Shown here in pieces: positions 52,591-61,375 of a DNA stretch of 64,000 bases (its first letter is position 1; every line of letters begins with the position of its first letter). The notes beneath the pieces were generated by a model. That model had not been told where the DNA came from. It was given only the letters and a program-made list of their open reading frames with translations, and made no database searches. The DNA comes from G963665925 sp050596425 (GTDB lineage: Bacteria > Bacillota > Clostridia > Peptostreptococcales > Acidaminobacteraceae). The translations under genes and the position numbers were made by a program. The stretch is taken from NCBI RefSeq assembly GCF_050596425.1, contig NZ_CP192292.1:2480001-2544000 (forward strand). Direction: 5' to 3'.

Positions 52591-52814
52591 TTAGAAAAAC
52601 TGTATTTGGTATAGTATCGGATCAAACGAACTATGAACCTGGTGAACTCAGCACAAAACATTCATTGTTTGATGATTTATCCATGGATGGAGAAGAGTTC
52701 TTGACACTCATTGCCATACTAGAGGATGAGTTTGACATCGTTTTTGACGAGAATGCAATTGAAGATATTGATACCCTATCGGATATTATTAAGGTTATTG
52801 AGGAAAATTTATAG
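52587..52814 (+). CDS. acyl-carrier-protein-like protein lacking the active serine
   Basis: This 75-residue acidic protein has the ACP four-helix pattern: an N-terminal helix, then DDLSMDGEEFLTLIAILEDEF around residues 29-49, and IEDIDTLSDIIKVIEENL at the end. In normal ACP the second helix begins D-S-L with Ser carrying phosphopantetheine. Here Gly35 replaces that Ser, so it cannot be loaded in the usual way. GGAGAGG lies upstream and the gene overlaps the preceding one. It may act as a scaffold or regulator. Confidence 0.72.
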   Translation: MIRKTVFGIVSDQTNYEPGELSTKHSLFDDLSMDGEEFLTLIAILEDEFDIVFDENAIEDIDTLSDIIKVIEENL

Positions 52815-52827
52815 TAAGGTGATTCCA

Positions 52828-52992
52828 TTGTATAAACAAGACGAAACTGTATCATTTGAAGAGCATGTGTACCAAAAAGAAGTGAACAAGAAAAAGTACG
52901 AATCAAAGAAAAGAAAGCACCATGAATTTGACGATGATATGGATGCTTTTGAAAGAAAACGAAAAAAGCATATGAAACGTAAAAACACATAA
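52828..52992 (+). CDS. small highly charged protein
   Basis: This 54-residue protein starts at TTG 52828 behind AAGGTGATTCCA. It is rich in Lys, Glu and Asp with a strongly basic C-terminus (ERKRKKHMKRKN). It is in close order with the ACP-like gene (13 bases). The role is unknown. A terminator follows at 53056-53089. Confidence 0.5.
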   Translation: MYKQDETVSFEEHVYQKEVNKKKYESKKRKHHEFDDDMDAFERKRKKHMKRKNT

Positions 52993-53055
52993 TGCCACTT
53001 TTTTATTTACTCAAGTGGGTTATAAGTGTTTTGTAAAATTATAATTATAATTGTT

Positions 53056-53089
53056 ATCCCAGTTATTTGCCAAAATGACTGGGATTTTA
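53056..53089 (+). terminator. Rho-independent terminator
   Basis: Stem ATCCCAGT/ACTGGGAT is followed by TTT. Confidence 0.75.
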
Positions 53090-53170
53090 TTGTATAAGCC
53101 TATCATTAAGCGTAATATATAATTGTAGGAAATATTGAATCAATTGGAGAATATACAGAGGAGTCGTGCT

Positions 53171-54154
53171 TTGAAAGCAATCATAAATAGTAAGTATGGA
53201 AACGCTAAAACAATGCAACTGCTAGATATTCAAAAACCTATCCCCGGGGATGACGAAGTGCTTATTAAGGTTCACGCAGTTTCAATAAATTCATGGGACC
53301 TTGGTATGCTAAATGGGTCCCCGATATTTATTAGAATGTGGGGGCTTTTCAAACCCAAAGTCAATATTTTAGGATCAGACGTTGCTGGTGAGGTTATACA
53401 GGTTGGAAAGAATGTGGATCGTTTTAAAGTTGGAGATCGAGTATATGGTGACTTGGTTGAAAACAACTGGGGCGGTTTCGCCCAGTTTACTTGTGCCGCC
53501 CAAAACGCCCTGACACTTATACCTGACTCCCTTAGCTATATTGAGGCAGCAGCTATCCCACAAGCGGCTTGTATGGCTTATCAGGCCCTAGAATTGGCTT
53601 CTATCAAAGAAGGGCAAACTGTGCTTATTAATGGCGCCGGAGGCGGTTGTGGATCATATGCCCTCCAGTTTGCCAAGTTGTATGGTGGGCAGGTCACAGG
53701 TGTTGACCGAACAGACAAACTTGAATTCATGCAGTCTATAGGCGCAGACCATGTTCTTGATTATACGAAGACGGACTATACAACTCAAGATAAAAAATAT
53801 GACATTATTATTGATATGGTTGTCGATAAATCACCAAAGGGTATCTTGAAGGCACTTAAGGAACAAGGTCAATTTATTATGGTGGGCGGCAAAACGCTTA
53901 GAATTTTGCAAATGTTCGCCTTGTCAAAATGGTATACACGAAGGCAAAATAAATCACTTCGCATACTTGGGGCAGTGGCCAACTATAAGCTCAAGGCCGT
54001 TGGAAATATTATAAAAGACCATCCAAACCTTATTCATATTGATAAGACCTATGACCTTGACAAGGTTCCAGAGGCCATGGACTATATTGCAGGGGGACAT
54101 GTCAAAGGAAAAATTGTAATAGACCTAGACTCAAGAGGATCAATAGATTCATAA
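53171..54154 (+). CDS. zinc-independent MDR oxidoreductase
   Basis: This 327-residue medium-chain dehydrogenase/reductase of the quinone-oxidoreductase/NAD(P)-alcohol-dehydrogenase type has VSINSWDLGMLNG near residues 39-51, GSDVAGEV near 70-77, GDRVYGD near 89-95 and the nucleotide loop NGAGGGCGSYALQFAK near 154-169. It has no catalytic-zinc ligands. The start at TTG 53171 follows GAGGAG by 8 bases and gives the normal MKAI beginning; an upstream TTG at 53135 is not supported. Confidence 0.85.
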   Translation: MKAIINSKYGNAKTMQLLDIQKPIPGDDEVLIKVHAVSINSWDLGMLNGSPIFIRMWGLFKPKVNILGSDVAGEVIQVGKNVDRFKVGDRVYGDLVENNWGGFAQFTCAAQNALTLIPDSLSYIEAAAIPQAACMAYQALELASIKEGQTVLINGAGGGCGSYALQFAKLYGGQVTGVDRTDKLEFMQSIGADHVLDYTKTDYTTQDKKYDIIIDMVVDKSPKGILKALKEQGQFIMVGGKTLRILQMFALSKWYTRRQNKSLRILGAVANYKLKAVGNIIKDHPNLIHIDKTYDLDKVPEAMDYIAGGHVKGKIVIDLDSRGSIDS

Positions 54155-54210
54155 ATGCATGGTAAATGTATTTAAAGATATTCGTTAAAACAATCTGAAA
54201 GGATGCTTAT

Positions 54211-55053
54211 ATGTCAAAAGACAAACAAACACAGGCTGATTCCATTGACTTGCTCCTTAACTTAAACACACAACTTAGAACACAAGACATAAATGAAGTA
54301 AAGTCTCTAATCTCTGAGTTCATAGACAAGTTGAAAAGAGAATTGGCAAATGATCTCGATCAAATTATTGTATACGGTTCCCTCTGCACAGGTGATTTTG
54401 ATCTTCATTTAAGCGATGTAAATTTACTTATTGTCACTAAGCGAGATCTTATTGAGACCGATTTGTTTGTCCTGTCTCATTTACACAATGCTCTTAAGAA
54501 CCAATACAGCATATGGTTTGAGAGACTGGAAGTGTCATATATAAGTTCACAAGAAATCTACCAAAAGACTCCCCCAAAAGCGCCTCGTATTTGCTTGAGT
54601 CAGGGAAAAACCAGTCGGATTCCCTACGGGGCTCAGTGGTATTTTCAAAAATATATGCTAAGAAGCAGTGGTCTTGTATTGTACGGAGGCCTCTTAGACA
54701 AAGATAAACTTGAGGTTTCATCAACAAATCTGCGGGTCGCAGGTTTTCAAATTTTAATGGATACATGGCAGCCTTTGACCCAAAGAGCAATGCATCATAT
54801 GTCGCCAGATCTTCTTATTTCAGGTGTTCTAACAATGTGCCGTCTTATCTGTACTATTGAGGAAGGACACGTTCTTTCAAAGCTTGATGCCGCACGCAGA
54901 GTGCTAGAAGCTTATCCCAGTGACCATAGCCAGATCATAGAGACTGTGATTGCCTATAGAGAAAAAAGAATTCCCATGGAGTCGATTGATTTAAGAGCCT
55001 GTTATAATTTTATGAAGTATGTCATAGAGAAGTTTTTAGGTCATGACTCATAA
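54211..55053 (+). CDS. nucleotidyltransferase-domain protein
   Basis: This 280-residue protein has an N-terminal nucleotidyltransferase motif, YGSLCTGDFDLHLSDVNLLIV near residues 51-71. The GS is intact but the second aspartate of the usual DxD is Asn (SDVNLL). The C-terminal part is helical, like DUF4111/AadA-type proteins. It may be an aminoglycoside-type adenylyltransferase relative with altered metal binding. GAAAGGATGCTTAT precedes the ATG. Confidence 0.68.
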   Translation: MSKDKQTQADSIDLLLNLNTQLRTQDINEVKSLISEFIDKLKRELANDLDQIIVYGSLCTGDFDLHLSDVNLLIVTKRDLIETDLFVLSHLHNALKNQYSIWFERLEVSYISSQEIYQKTPPKAPRICLSQGKTSRIPYGAQWYFQKYMLRSSGLVLYGGLLDKDKLEVSSTNLRVAGFQILMDTWQPLTQRAMHHMSPDLLISGVLTMCRLICTIEEGHVLSKLDAARRVLEAYPSDHSQIIETVIAYREKRIPMESIDLRACYNFMKYVIEKFLGHDS

Positions 55054-55182
55054 AGTCAAATATGATTTTTTATCGACCAATTTCGACAAATCTCTTTTTT
55101 TCATAAATTTCTATGTTAAACTAATAGATGTGTGAGTGAGAACAACATGGTTATAAAGTACTACCAGAAAGGATAATTCAAT

Positions 55183-55533
55183 ATGAATACCCCGATCAAA
55201 CCCCTAATTGATTTTGAAGAACTCTGTAAACTAGACGTTCGTGTTGGAACAATTGAGTCTGTTGAGAATGTAAGAACATCAAACAAACTTGTTAAGATGC
55301 AAGTCAACTTTGGTGACTTCGATCGACAGATCCTTGTAGGTATGCAAGGTGAAAGAGAAAACAACCAGGAAGTGGTGGGGCAGCAAGCCTTGTTTATCGT
55401 AAATATGAAACCAAAGAAGATGGCCGGTGAAATTTCTGAAGGCATGCTTTATGACATTGGTTTTGAAGACGGTCTAACGCCAGTACTTGCTACACCAGAA
55501 AAGCCAGTTCCAAACGGGACAAGAGTCGGGTAA
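55183..55533 (+). CDS. CsaA-like tRNA-binding-domain protein
   Basis: This 116-residue OB-fold protein has LDVRVGTI near residues 17-24, ILVGMQG near 50-56, the FIVNMKPKKMAGEISEGML block near 71-89 and PVPNGTRVG at the end. Such proteins bind tRNA or act as export chaperones (CsaA). Its acidic FGDFDRQILVGM variant is common in Clostridia. AGAAAGGATAATTCAAT precedes the ATG. A strong terminator follows. Confidence 0.82.
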   Translation: MNTPIKPLIDFEELCKLDVRVGTIESVENVRTSNKLVKMQVNFGDFDRQILVGMQGERENNQEVVGQQALFIVNMKPKKMAGEISEGMLYDIGFEDGLTPVLATPEKPVPNGTRVG

Positions 55534-55552
55534 CAAATTAAAACATCCTATT

Positions 55553-55598
55553 AAAGGCTCTCCAGTTATGAAATAATTCACAACTGGAGAGCCTTTTT
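55553..55598 (+). terminator. Rho-independent terminator
   Basis: Stem AAAGGCTCTCCAGTT with its complement AACTGGAGAGCCTTT, then a T-rich tract. Confidence 0.88.
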
Positions 55599-55632
55599 AT
55601 TTTTTAAAATCCACGCGCATTACACACACATT

Positions 55633-56094
55633 TCATTGGAAAAAGAACATGGAATTTTTCAAGCGTTTGTAGCATAAATAATGAATAATTTCTAAAATAA
55701 GAGTGAGTAAAACAATGTTGATCATACCAGGATAGAGGTAGACAACACTGGACGCCTGATCAAGTTTAATCAGTCCAGTAAGAACATGACCAACCATACT
55801 CAATCCGGCTGCCACTAGCAATAAGGTCATAAAGTGCCTGATGATAAAAACATCATCTTGACCACATTTTTTACCGCTTTTTTCAACCAATATACTTCTT
55901 TTTAAGGCGCCAATATAAGCAGGAAACTGACCAGCGTATAAGAGAAAGGCCATGGGAAGCAAGTATATATATAACATTCTGTCATAGACAATTGAATAAA
56001 AGTATTCAGCTTGTGCCAAATCTGGAAAACCATCCCCAAGCATCAATAGGGTAAATAGGGCAAAACCTAAAAACCTTTGCATCTTTTTTGTCAT
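55633..56094 (-). CDS. four-helix membrane protein of unknown function
   Basis: This 153-residue integral membrane protein has predicted helices at about 9-27, 42-60, 87-108 and 118-140. The loop after the second helix contains KKCGQDD. I recognise no family. AGGGAGGACATTT precedes the start. It lies downstream of the AAA ATPase gene on the same strand, but about 160 bases away. Confidence 0.6.
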   Translation of the reverse strand: MTKKMQRFLGFALFTLLMLGDGFPDLAQAEYFYSIVYDRMLYIYLLPMAFLLYAGQFPAYIGALKRSILVEKSGKKCGQDDVFIIRHFMTLLLVAAGLSMVGHVLTGLIKLDQASSVVYLYPGMINIVLLTLILEIIHYLCYKRLKNSMFFFQ

Positions 56095-56251
56095 AAATGT
56101 CCTCCCTATATGATTAAATCTATTCTTCTAATCATAAAACAGTCGCAAAAATGTAACATCCACTTACAAGGAAAATTATAACATTAACCCTAAATATTAT
56201 CTAGAGCTATAAAAGAAGGGATTAAGTTTACATAATAATATTATGTTGCTA

Positions 56252-58465
56252 TTAAGTGTCAAGCATGTAGGCATATTCGCCAAAATCTGATCTAAGAACA
56301 GCTTTTCCTGTTTTACCAAGCTCATGTTGTATACTAAGCATAATGGCCTTCATGTCAACCTTGCTATTTTCAGAGGCTGCCTTGAATGCAGATGAAAGAG
56401 CCACATTTTTAATATGTCCCCCTGTCAACTCGAAGTTTTTTGCAAGAAAGTTAAAATCAACATGTTTAGACACGGGCACTTGCTCTGGATAAATAGACTT
56501 CCAAATGTCCAGTCTTGAATCAGCATCAGGTATGGGGAAGTGGACCACAAATCGAAATCGCCTTAAAAAGGCTGGATCAATATTTTGCATAAAGTTTGTT
56601 GTTAATATACTAATCCCTTCATAAGCCTCAACCTTCTGCAATAAGAACGCCGTCTCCACATTGGCGTACTTATCATGGGAATCCTTCATTTCTGTTCTTT
56701 TACCAAAAAGAGCATCCCCTTCATCAAAAAGTAAAATTGCACTGCTTCCAGAAGCATCTTCAAATAGAGCACTAATGTTTTTTTCAGTCTCACCAATATA
56801 TTTACTAATCATCTGCGACAAGTCCACCTTATAAAGTTCAAGGTTAAGCTCCTTAGCAAGAATACGAGCGCTAAAGGTCTTACCTGTGCCAGGAGGACCT
56901 GCAAAGAGAACCGCCAACCCCGTTCCATAATTAAGGTGTTGTTTGAATCCCCACTCATCCAAGACCTTATTTTTATGTTTAATATGACTACATACTTCCA
57001 CCAGGGTGTCCTTCGATGAATCTGGTAAAATCAATCTATTCCAGTCGCCACCGGCATCAATGCGCTGGGCCCTTTTATCCAGTTCATGGTGAAGTTGACT
57101 CCGGCAAGCCCTGTGAAAAACATCAGAGTCAATGATCTGACGGCCTTCCCATTTTGTTAGTTCAACTGCATCGTGAATGGCGTTTTCTATCTGGTCTGGA
57201 GTAAAAACAAATTTTGAGGCCACTGCGTCCATATCTGCTGCCACTTGATAAGAGGTGGTTTTAAGAAGACGTTCCATAATGCCACGTCTTATGTGTCCCT
57301 GGGGATAGTCCAGTTTGACCCTTAGGACTGTCAGGGCATGGTCCGGTCGTGTCAAAGGGGGAATGGGTTTTTGAGACAGGGCAAATGTCACTTTGACAAA
57401 TGGAGCCATATCCGATAAAAAGTCATGATACATTGCCCCAATCAAGTCCCTGTGGTCTTCAATATTAATGTCCGTTATAACCAGTACGGCCTGATGTATT
57501 AAGAGGGTTTGGGCCAATTGCTTCAAAGCCTTCTTAAAGGCGTTTTGACCCTCCATATAAAAGGAATGTAGATTTTGCGCGCTGACAATAACCCCAGAAT
57601 GTTTGTAGGCATGGCAAAAATGCTTTACTTGATTGAGCTTACCAATGCCTTCTGGGCCATTTATATTCATGACAATGCGTCGTCCCTTGACCACACTGAG
57701 ATTGGATAAGTACATATTAATCTGGTCCTTGATTTCCAAATGGGTCAAAAGATCCTTTGGTCTTTCATCCGGCAAATAAAGGGAAATAAAATGGGGCAAG
57801 ACTATGGTCTCTAAGTCTGAATCCAGCAAGAATCCCTTGATAGGTGCCAAAAGCTTCAACTGGGTGCCTGATAAGCTTGCGGATTCCTCTTCGAAGAAAT
57901 ATTTCATTAACTTACTGTCGCTGTGAAATTTGGTCATGTGCTTCATATAGACTTCTTTATTGTCATCATATATTAAACATGCAGTTTGTACCGTAGGGTA
58001 TCGCATGCTGGCGTAATCATTCAAATATCCAAATATCTTTTCGTATTTTCTATCCAGTTCAACTGAAAAACTCAACATGACCACAAAACGTTCAAAATCT
58101 GAAAGTTGAAAAACACTGGATAGGTATTCAAAGGGTAAGAAGACATCTGACTTTTCGTAACCATCCCCATTTAATGTGCTATCAATTCGTCTGGCCATGG
58201 TGTTTCTATCGTCAATCAATTTATTTTCGAGCCCTTTGTCTTGGAACTCCGCCCCTTCCTCAGAGGTCGTATCTTTTATCAAAAAATTAGACTTTAAAGC
58301 ATTTTCAACCTCATCAAGGCTTGTAAATGCTTTTTTTAAGTGGCTTTTTCCGGGTGTATGCATTTTTTTAGAATATCTGACTGCATATTTTGAAAGGTAA
58401 AGATCAATGACTTTTAACTGGTCTATGTAGTAGTCAATATTTCTTTTATAAGTTTGTCTTTTCAT
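56252..58465 (-). CDS. AAA+ ATPase of a contractile injection system (Afp15-like)
   Basis: This 737-residue protein has two P-loop regions. A degenerate one (NGPEGIGKLNQV) lies near 268. The C-terminal classical AAA+ domain (about 490-737) has Walker A GPPGTGKT near 521, Walker B ILLFDEGDALFG near 565, and arginine-rich DPAFLRRFRF near 625. This layout is that of the ATPase found in extracellular contractile injection systems and thought to act in particle assembly. It is divergent from the structural genes to the right. GTAAGGAGGCGCTT precedes its ATG. Confidence 0.82.
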   Translation of the reverse strand: MKRQTYKRNIDYYIDQLKVIDLYLSKYAVRYSKKMHTPGKSHLKKAFTSLDEVENALKSNFLIKDTTSEEGAEFQDKGLENKLIDDRNTMARRIDSTLNGDGYEKSDVFLPFEYLSSVFQLSDFERFVVMLSFSVELDRKYEKIFGYLNDYASMRYPTVQTACLIYDDNKEVYMKHMTKFHSDSKLMKYFFEEESASLSGTQLKLLAPIKGFLLDSDLETIVLPHFISLYLPDERPKDLLTHLEIKDQINMYLSNLSVVKGRRIVMNINGPEGIGKLNQVKHFCHAYKHSGVIVSAQNLHSFYMEGQNAFKKALKQLAQTLLIHQAVLVITDINIEDHRDLIGAMYHDFLSDMAPFVKVTFALSQKPIPPLTRPDHALTVLRVKLDYPQGHIRRGIMERLLKTTSYQVAADMDAVASKFVFTPDQIENAIHDAVELTKWEGRQIIDSDVFHRACRSQLHHELDKRAQRIDAGGDWNRLILPDSSKDTLVEVCSHIKHKNKVLDEWGFKQHLNYGTGLAVLFAGPPGTGKTFSARILAKELNLELYKVDLSQMISKYIGETEKNISALFEDASGSSAILLFDEGDALFGKRTEMKDSHDKYANVETAFLLQKVEAYEGISILTTNFMQNIDPAFLRRFRFVVHFPIPDADSRLDIWKSIYPEQVPVSKHVDFNFLAKNFELTGGHIKNVALSSAFKAASENSKVDMKAIMLSIQHELGKTGKAVLRSDFGEYAYMLDT

Positions 58466-58604
58466 AAGCGCCTCCTTACTATATTAATACGTCCCCGAAG
58501 CCTGCAAAGTGACTTGAATCAAGCGTATTTAGAAATCTTTATATTGCTCGGCCCAGGACTGAGTATAAGTAAAATGCCGGTGGTGTATTCAGTGGAGGCC
58601 CAAT

Positions 58605-59426
58605 ATGGACAGATTCAAAAAAAATCCAGAACCTTTTTTACGGCGTTCAGCCAAACTGTCGCCTTCAACAGAACTGGATACCTTTAAGAATTACAGGGCC
58701 AAAACAGGCCATGATTCAAAGTATGGAAAGGCTAGACTACAGGCTAAAATCACAGATTTGAACACAGAGGTTGAAATCGGACAAACTGAGTCTGAACAAA
58801 AACCTATTGTGGTGATGTCAGCAAGAGCTGACAAGCGATTCACCCATACACTCAGGCCAAATATTGTTGACATGAACCGAGCATATAAAAGACGTTTTTC
58901 TGGAAGAGTCCATTACAATGACCTCGACCAGGAATCGGTTCTACCAGAAACAGACATACAAGAAAACGCTTTTAAGTATAAAAGACATTTAAAACGGTCA
59001 TCAAAAAATGACAGCAAAAAGACTGAGGCATATGACATGCCTGTTCCTTTTATGGATGATGAGGAAGACAAGGAGGCATTGATGAACCTAAGTGATAGGC
59101 TCATGGAAAATAGAGCCGATGCCACACAGCATCGTGGGAGAGATCCAACGGATGCTGCAGGACATTCTGAAGAAAAAGCTGAACTGGAAAAGCAAATCGA
59201 CTTTCACAGAAGAATCAATCACCTCAAGGAAGAAAAGCAAAAAATGTACTTTAAGCAGTTCGCTCGTGCTTGGGAGTCCCTTAAAAGGAATGGACATAAA
59301 AAAGATGCAATTTTTCCTGTGTCCAGTCTGGATAATGGTAATGATGGCCAAGAACAAAGTCAAAGTCCAAGCGCTGATAATACTAAAGCTAGCACAGAGG
59401 GGGTGAATGCCTTTGACTCAGGATAA
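58605..59426 (+). CDS. charged protein of unknown function in eCIS locus
   Basis: This 273-residue hydrophilic protein has no signal peptide, membrane helix or motif I recognise. It is low-complexity in places (acidic DDEEDKEAL near 150, glutamate/lysine coiled-coil near 190-225, Ser/Gln tail). GGAGGCCCAAT precedes ATG 58605. Its end overlaps the following gene by 20 bases, so the two are coupled. The position between the AAA ATPase and the sheath suggests an injection-system accessory or cargo protein. Confidence 0.6.
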   Translation: MDRFKKNPEPFLRRSAKLSPSTELDTFKNYRAKTGHDSKYGKARLQAKITDLNTEVEIGQTESEQKPIVVMSARADKRFTHTLRPNIVDMNRAYKRRFSGRVHYNDLDQESVLPETDIQENAFKYKRHLKRSSKNDSKKTEAYDMPVPFMDDEEDKEALMNLSDRLMENRADATQHRGRDPTDAAGHSEEKAELEKQIDFHRRINHLKEEKQKMYFKQFARAWESLKRNGHKKDAIFPVSSLDNGNDGQEQSQSPSADNTKASTEGVNAFDSG

Positions 59427-60786
59427 AGTTAAGAAGGAAGACGAGCAGGGTCCTGTGAGCTCAGAACCTCAAGAGGAAGAGCCTGCTGAACTTGAGTCTG
59501 AAGAAGCCATTTCAGATTTTGCTGAAGACTGCGATTCCGATATGGATGAAGACGTATCCGAGGAATCGACTGAGGAAGAAGGTGAGTCTGAGGAGGAAGA
59601 AACAGAAGAAGAACCTAAAGAGGAATCGGCACCACCAGATAATCCTTTTATGCAGCTTGAGGAAATGCGTCAAGACTATACTGGTTTCTCTAAAGATCAA
59701 ATCAATGAGCCTGATGAAGCTGAAAAAGAAGCTGACAGCAAAACCCTGGAAACGGCCTCAGATATGGAAGCTGACAACGCAGGGGATATTGCAGAAAATG
59801 TTGGCAAACTCTTAGGCAACGAAGCTGTCGGAGAAGCTATTGGCAATGCCATTAAGGGGTCCTATGCGGTGATTAAAGCCATCGTTCAAAAGGTCAAAGA
59901 ATCAAAGGACAAGGACGAAGACCAAATCGCTGAAGAAAAAAGCAAGTGGCAGAAGTTTAAGGAACTTGTGGTTGAACACAAGGACAAGCTCTTTGCTATT
60001 GGTGAAAAAATCATCAGTAAGGTTCCAGTTTTAAGATCCATAATGGCTGCAGTGAAAACTGTGTATAAGATGGTTCAATTCTTCGTTATCAATTCGACCA
60101 GAAAACGCATGGTTGCAAACAGAAGAAAATTCAAGGAAAAATACCGTGACAAGCAAGACAAAGACGGAAAGTATGTTGAAAAGTCCACAGGTTTTATTTC
60201 TTGGGCCAAACGGAAGATCGGTGTTAAAAAGACTGATGAAACCGTGAACAAAGACCTTCTTGAAAAGAAATACAAGGGAGGACCTGGTACAAGAGAAACA
60301 CTTGATAATTCAGAAACTAAGGATATTCGTCAGTATCTTATTGACGATAGACTTATGAAATTGAACAAGGACAGGCAAATCAAAAAAGGCAAGGATGCCG
60401 CTTTTGATGGTTTAGATACCACAGTCAACATAATGAAAGATGTGTCATTCTTTGCATCAATGGGTGCTTCTGAAGCCGGTATGGCTGCCCTAGATGCTGC
60501 ATCGGAAGGCATTGAGATGGGCAAGGGCCTAGCTGAAAAAGCCATTAGTCTTGCTGAACTGAAAATGACACCTCAACAGATGAAAGACGCTGTTGATTAC
60601 ACAGGCATTCTTCTTGAACACGTTGGTGGGATGACACCTTTTAATACCGAAGTGGAAACCATCGACGAGTTTGATCACGTTGATTCTGACATTGATGCCA
60701 CAGGTGTCGACAAGCAGGAACTTTATAAAAACAATGGCAAGAAAAAAGAACAGAAGAAGCTTCTAATTGAAGCGCTGGCTGAGTAA
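59407..60786 (+). CDS. acidic N-terminus protein in eCIS locus, cargo candidate
   Basis: This 459-residue protein has two unlike halves. Residues 1-115 are a disordered, extremely acidic stretch (long Glu/Ser/Asp runs). After it come GNEAVGEAIGNAIKGSYAVIKAIV near 137-160, a weakly hydrophobic segment, and a lysine-rich helical body with coiled-coil character. Disordered leaders are known to direct cargo loading into eCIS tubes, so an effector role is plausible but unproven. The start ATG 59407 lies inside the end of the upstream gene after AGAGGGGG. Confidence 0.6.
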   Translation: MPLTQDKVKKEDEQGPVSSEPQEEEPAELESEEAISDFAEDCDSDMDEDVSEESTEEEGESEEEETEEEPKEESAPPDNPFMQLEEMRQDYTGFSKDQINEPDEAEKEADSKTLETASDMEADNAGDIAENVGKLLGNEAVGEAIGNAIKGSYAVIKAIVQKVKESKDKDEDQIAEEKSKWQKFKELVVEHKDKLFAIGEKIISKVPVLRSIMAAVKTVYKMVQFFVINSTRKRMVANRRKFKEKYRDKQDKDGKYVEKSTGFISWAKRKIGVKKTDETVNKDLLEKKYKGGPGTRETLDNSETKDIRQYLIDDRLMKLNKDRQIKKGKDAAFDGLDTTVNIMKDVSFFASMGASEAGMAALDAASEGIEMGKGLAEKAISLAELKMTPQQMKDAVDYTGILLEHVGGMTPFNTEVETIDEFDHVDSDIDATGVDKQELYKNNGKKKEQKKLLIEALAE

Positions 60787-60797
60787 GGAGGGATTCC

Positions 60798-61313
60798 ATG
60801 ACCGAGACTGTAAGAAATCAGGATCTGATCAAATTGGAGTACCTGAGTCAGAAACTGTCTGAAATCGATATAGAATCTCGTGTTTTGACCAAAACGGAAG
60901 AACTTGGCCTGGGAACTATGGTCGTTGCCCTAGACAATGACTACAAAAATCGAGATCAGTTGGTGAATCTGGCTCTGCTACCAAGACCAGACGATGAGCT
61001 TGAGCATATTAATCTCATGCAGTTTTATGTGGAGTTGCCTGAATCATTCAGCCAAACCACAGAAAACAAGGTGAAAGATCTTCTTACAGAGATTAATGCA
61101 AGAATGCCAATTGGACATTTCGGCATCAATGAAGAACGCATTTACTGCAGATATGTAATGGTGCTTCCCGATGGCGAAACGGTCAATGAAGCAGATATAA
61201 TCGAAACACTTTTCCTGTTTGCCGACATCATCGGTGTATTCCAGGAAATGATTGAAGATCTGGCCCAGCAGAGAAAGTCGCTGGATGCCATTAAAGTGGA
61301 ATTTGCATTTTAA
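60798..61313 (+). CDS. small acidic protein, chaperone-like
   Basis: This 171-residue acidic protein has a segmental pattern of the YbjN/type III-chaperone fold (an N-terminal helix, a sheet with VVALDND and LMQFYVELP near 40-80, and a C-terminal helical part with LFLFADIIGVFQEMIEDL). Such proteins bind and protect partner proteins. Its position before the sheath gene suggests it serves cargo or sheath assembly. AAGGAGGGATTCC precedes the ATG. Confidence 0.55.
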   Translation: MTETVRNQDLIKLEYLSQKLSEIDIESRVLTKTEELGLGTMVVALDNDYKNRDQLVNLALLPRPDDELEHINLMQFYVELPESFSQTTENKVKDLLTEINARMPIGHFGINEERIYCRYVMVLPDGETVNEADIIETLFLFADIIGVFQEMIEDLAQQRKSLDAIKVEFAF

Positions 61314-61329
61314 ACTATTAAAGATCGAA

Positions 61330-61375
61330 GGGAGGGACTAATTTCAGGTCAATGATCTGAAATTGGACACGTATG
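61330..61375 (+). promoter_or_regulatory. split ribosome-binding site with hairpin before the sheath gene
   Basis: GGGAGGG (61330-61336) lies 36 bases before ATG 61373. The interval contains a perfect 8 bp stem AATTTCAG/CTGAAATT (61340-61347 and 61357-61364). Folding of the hairpin would bring the ribosome site to about 11 bases from the start. Confidence 0.55.
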
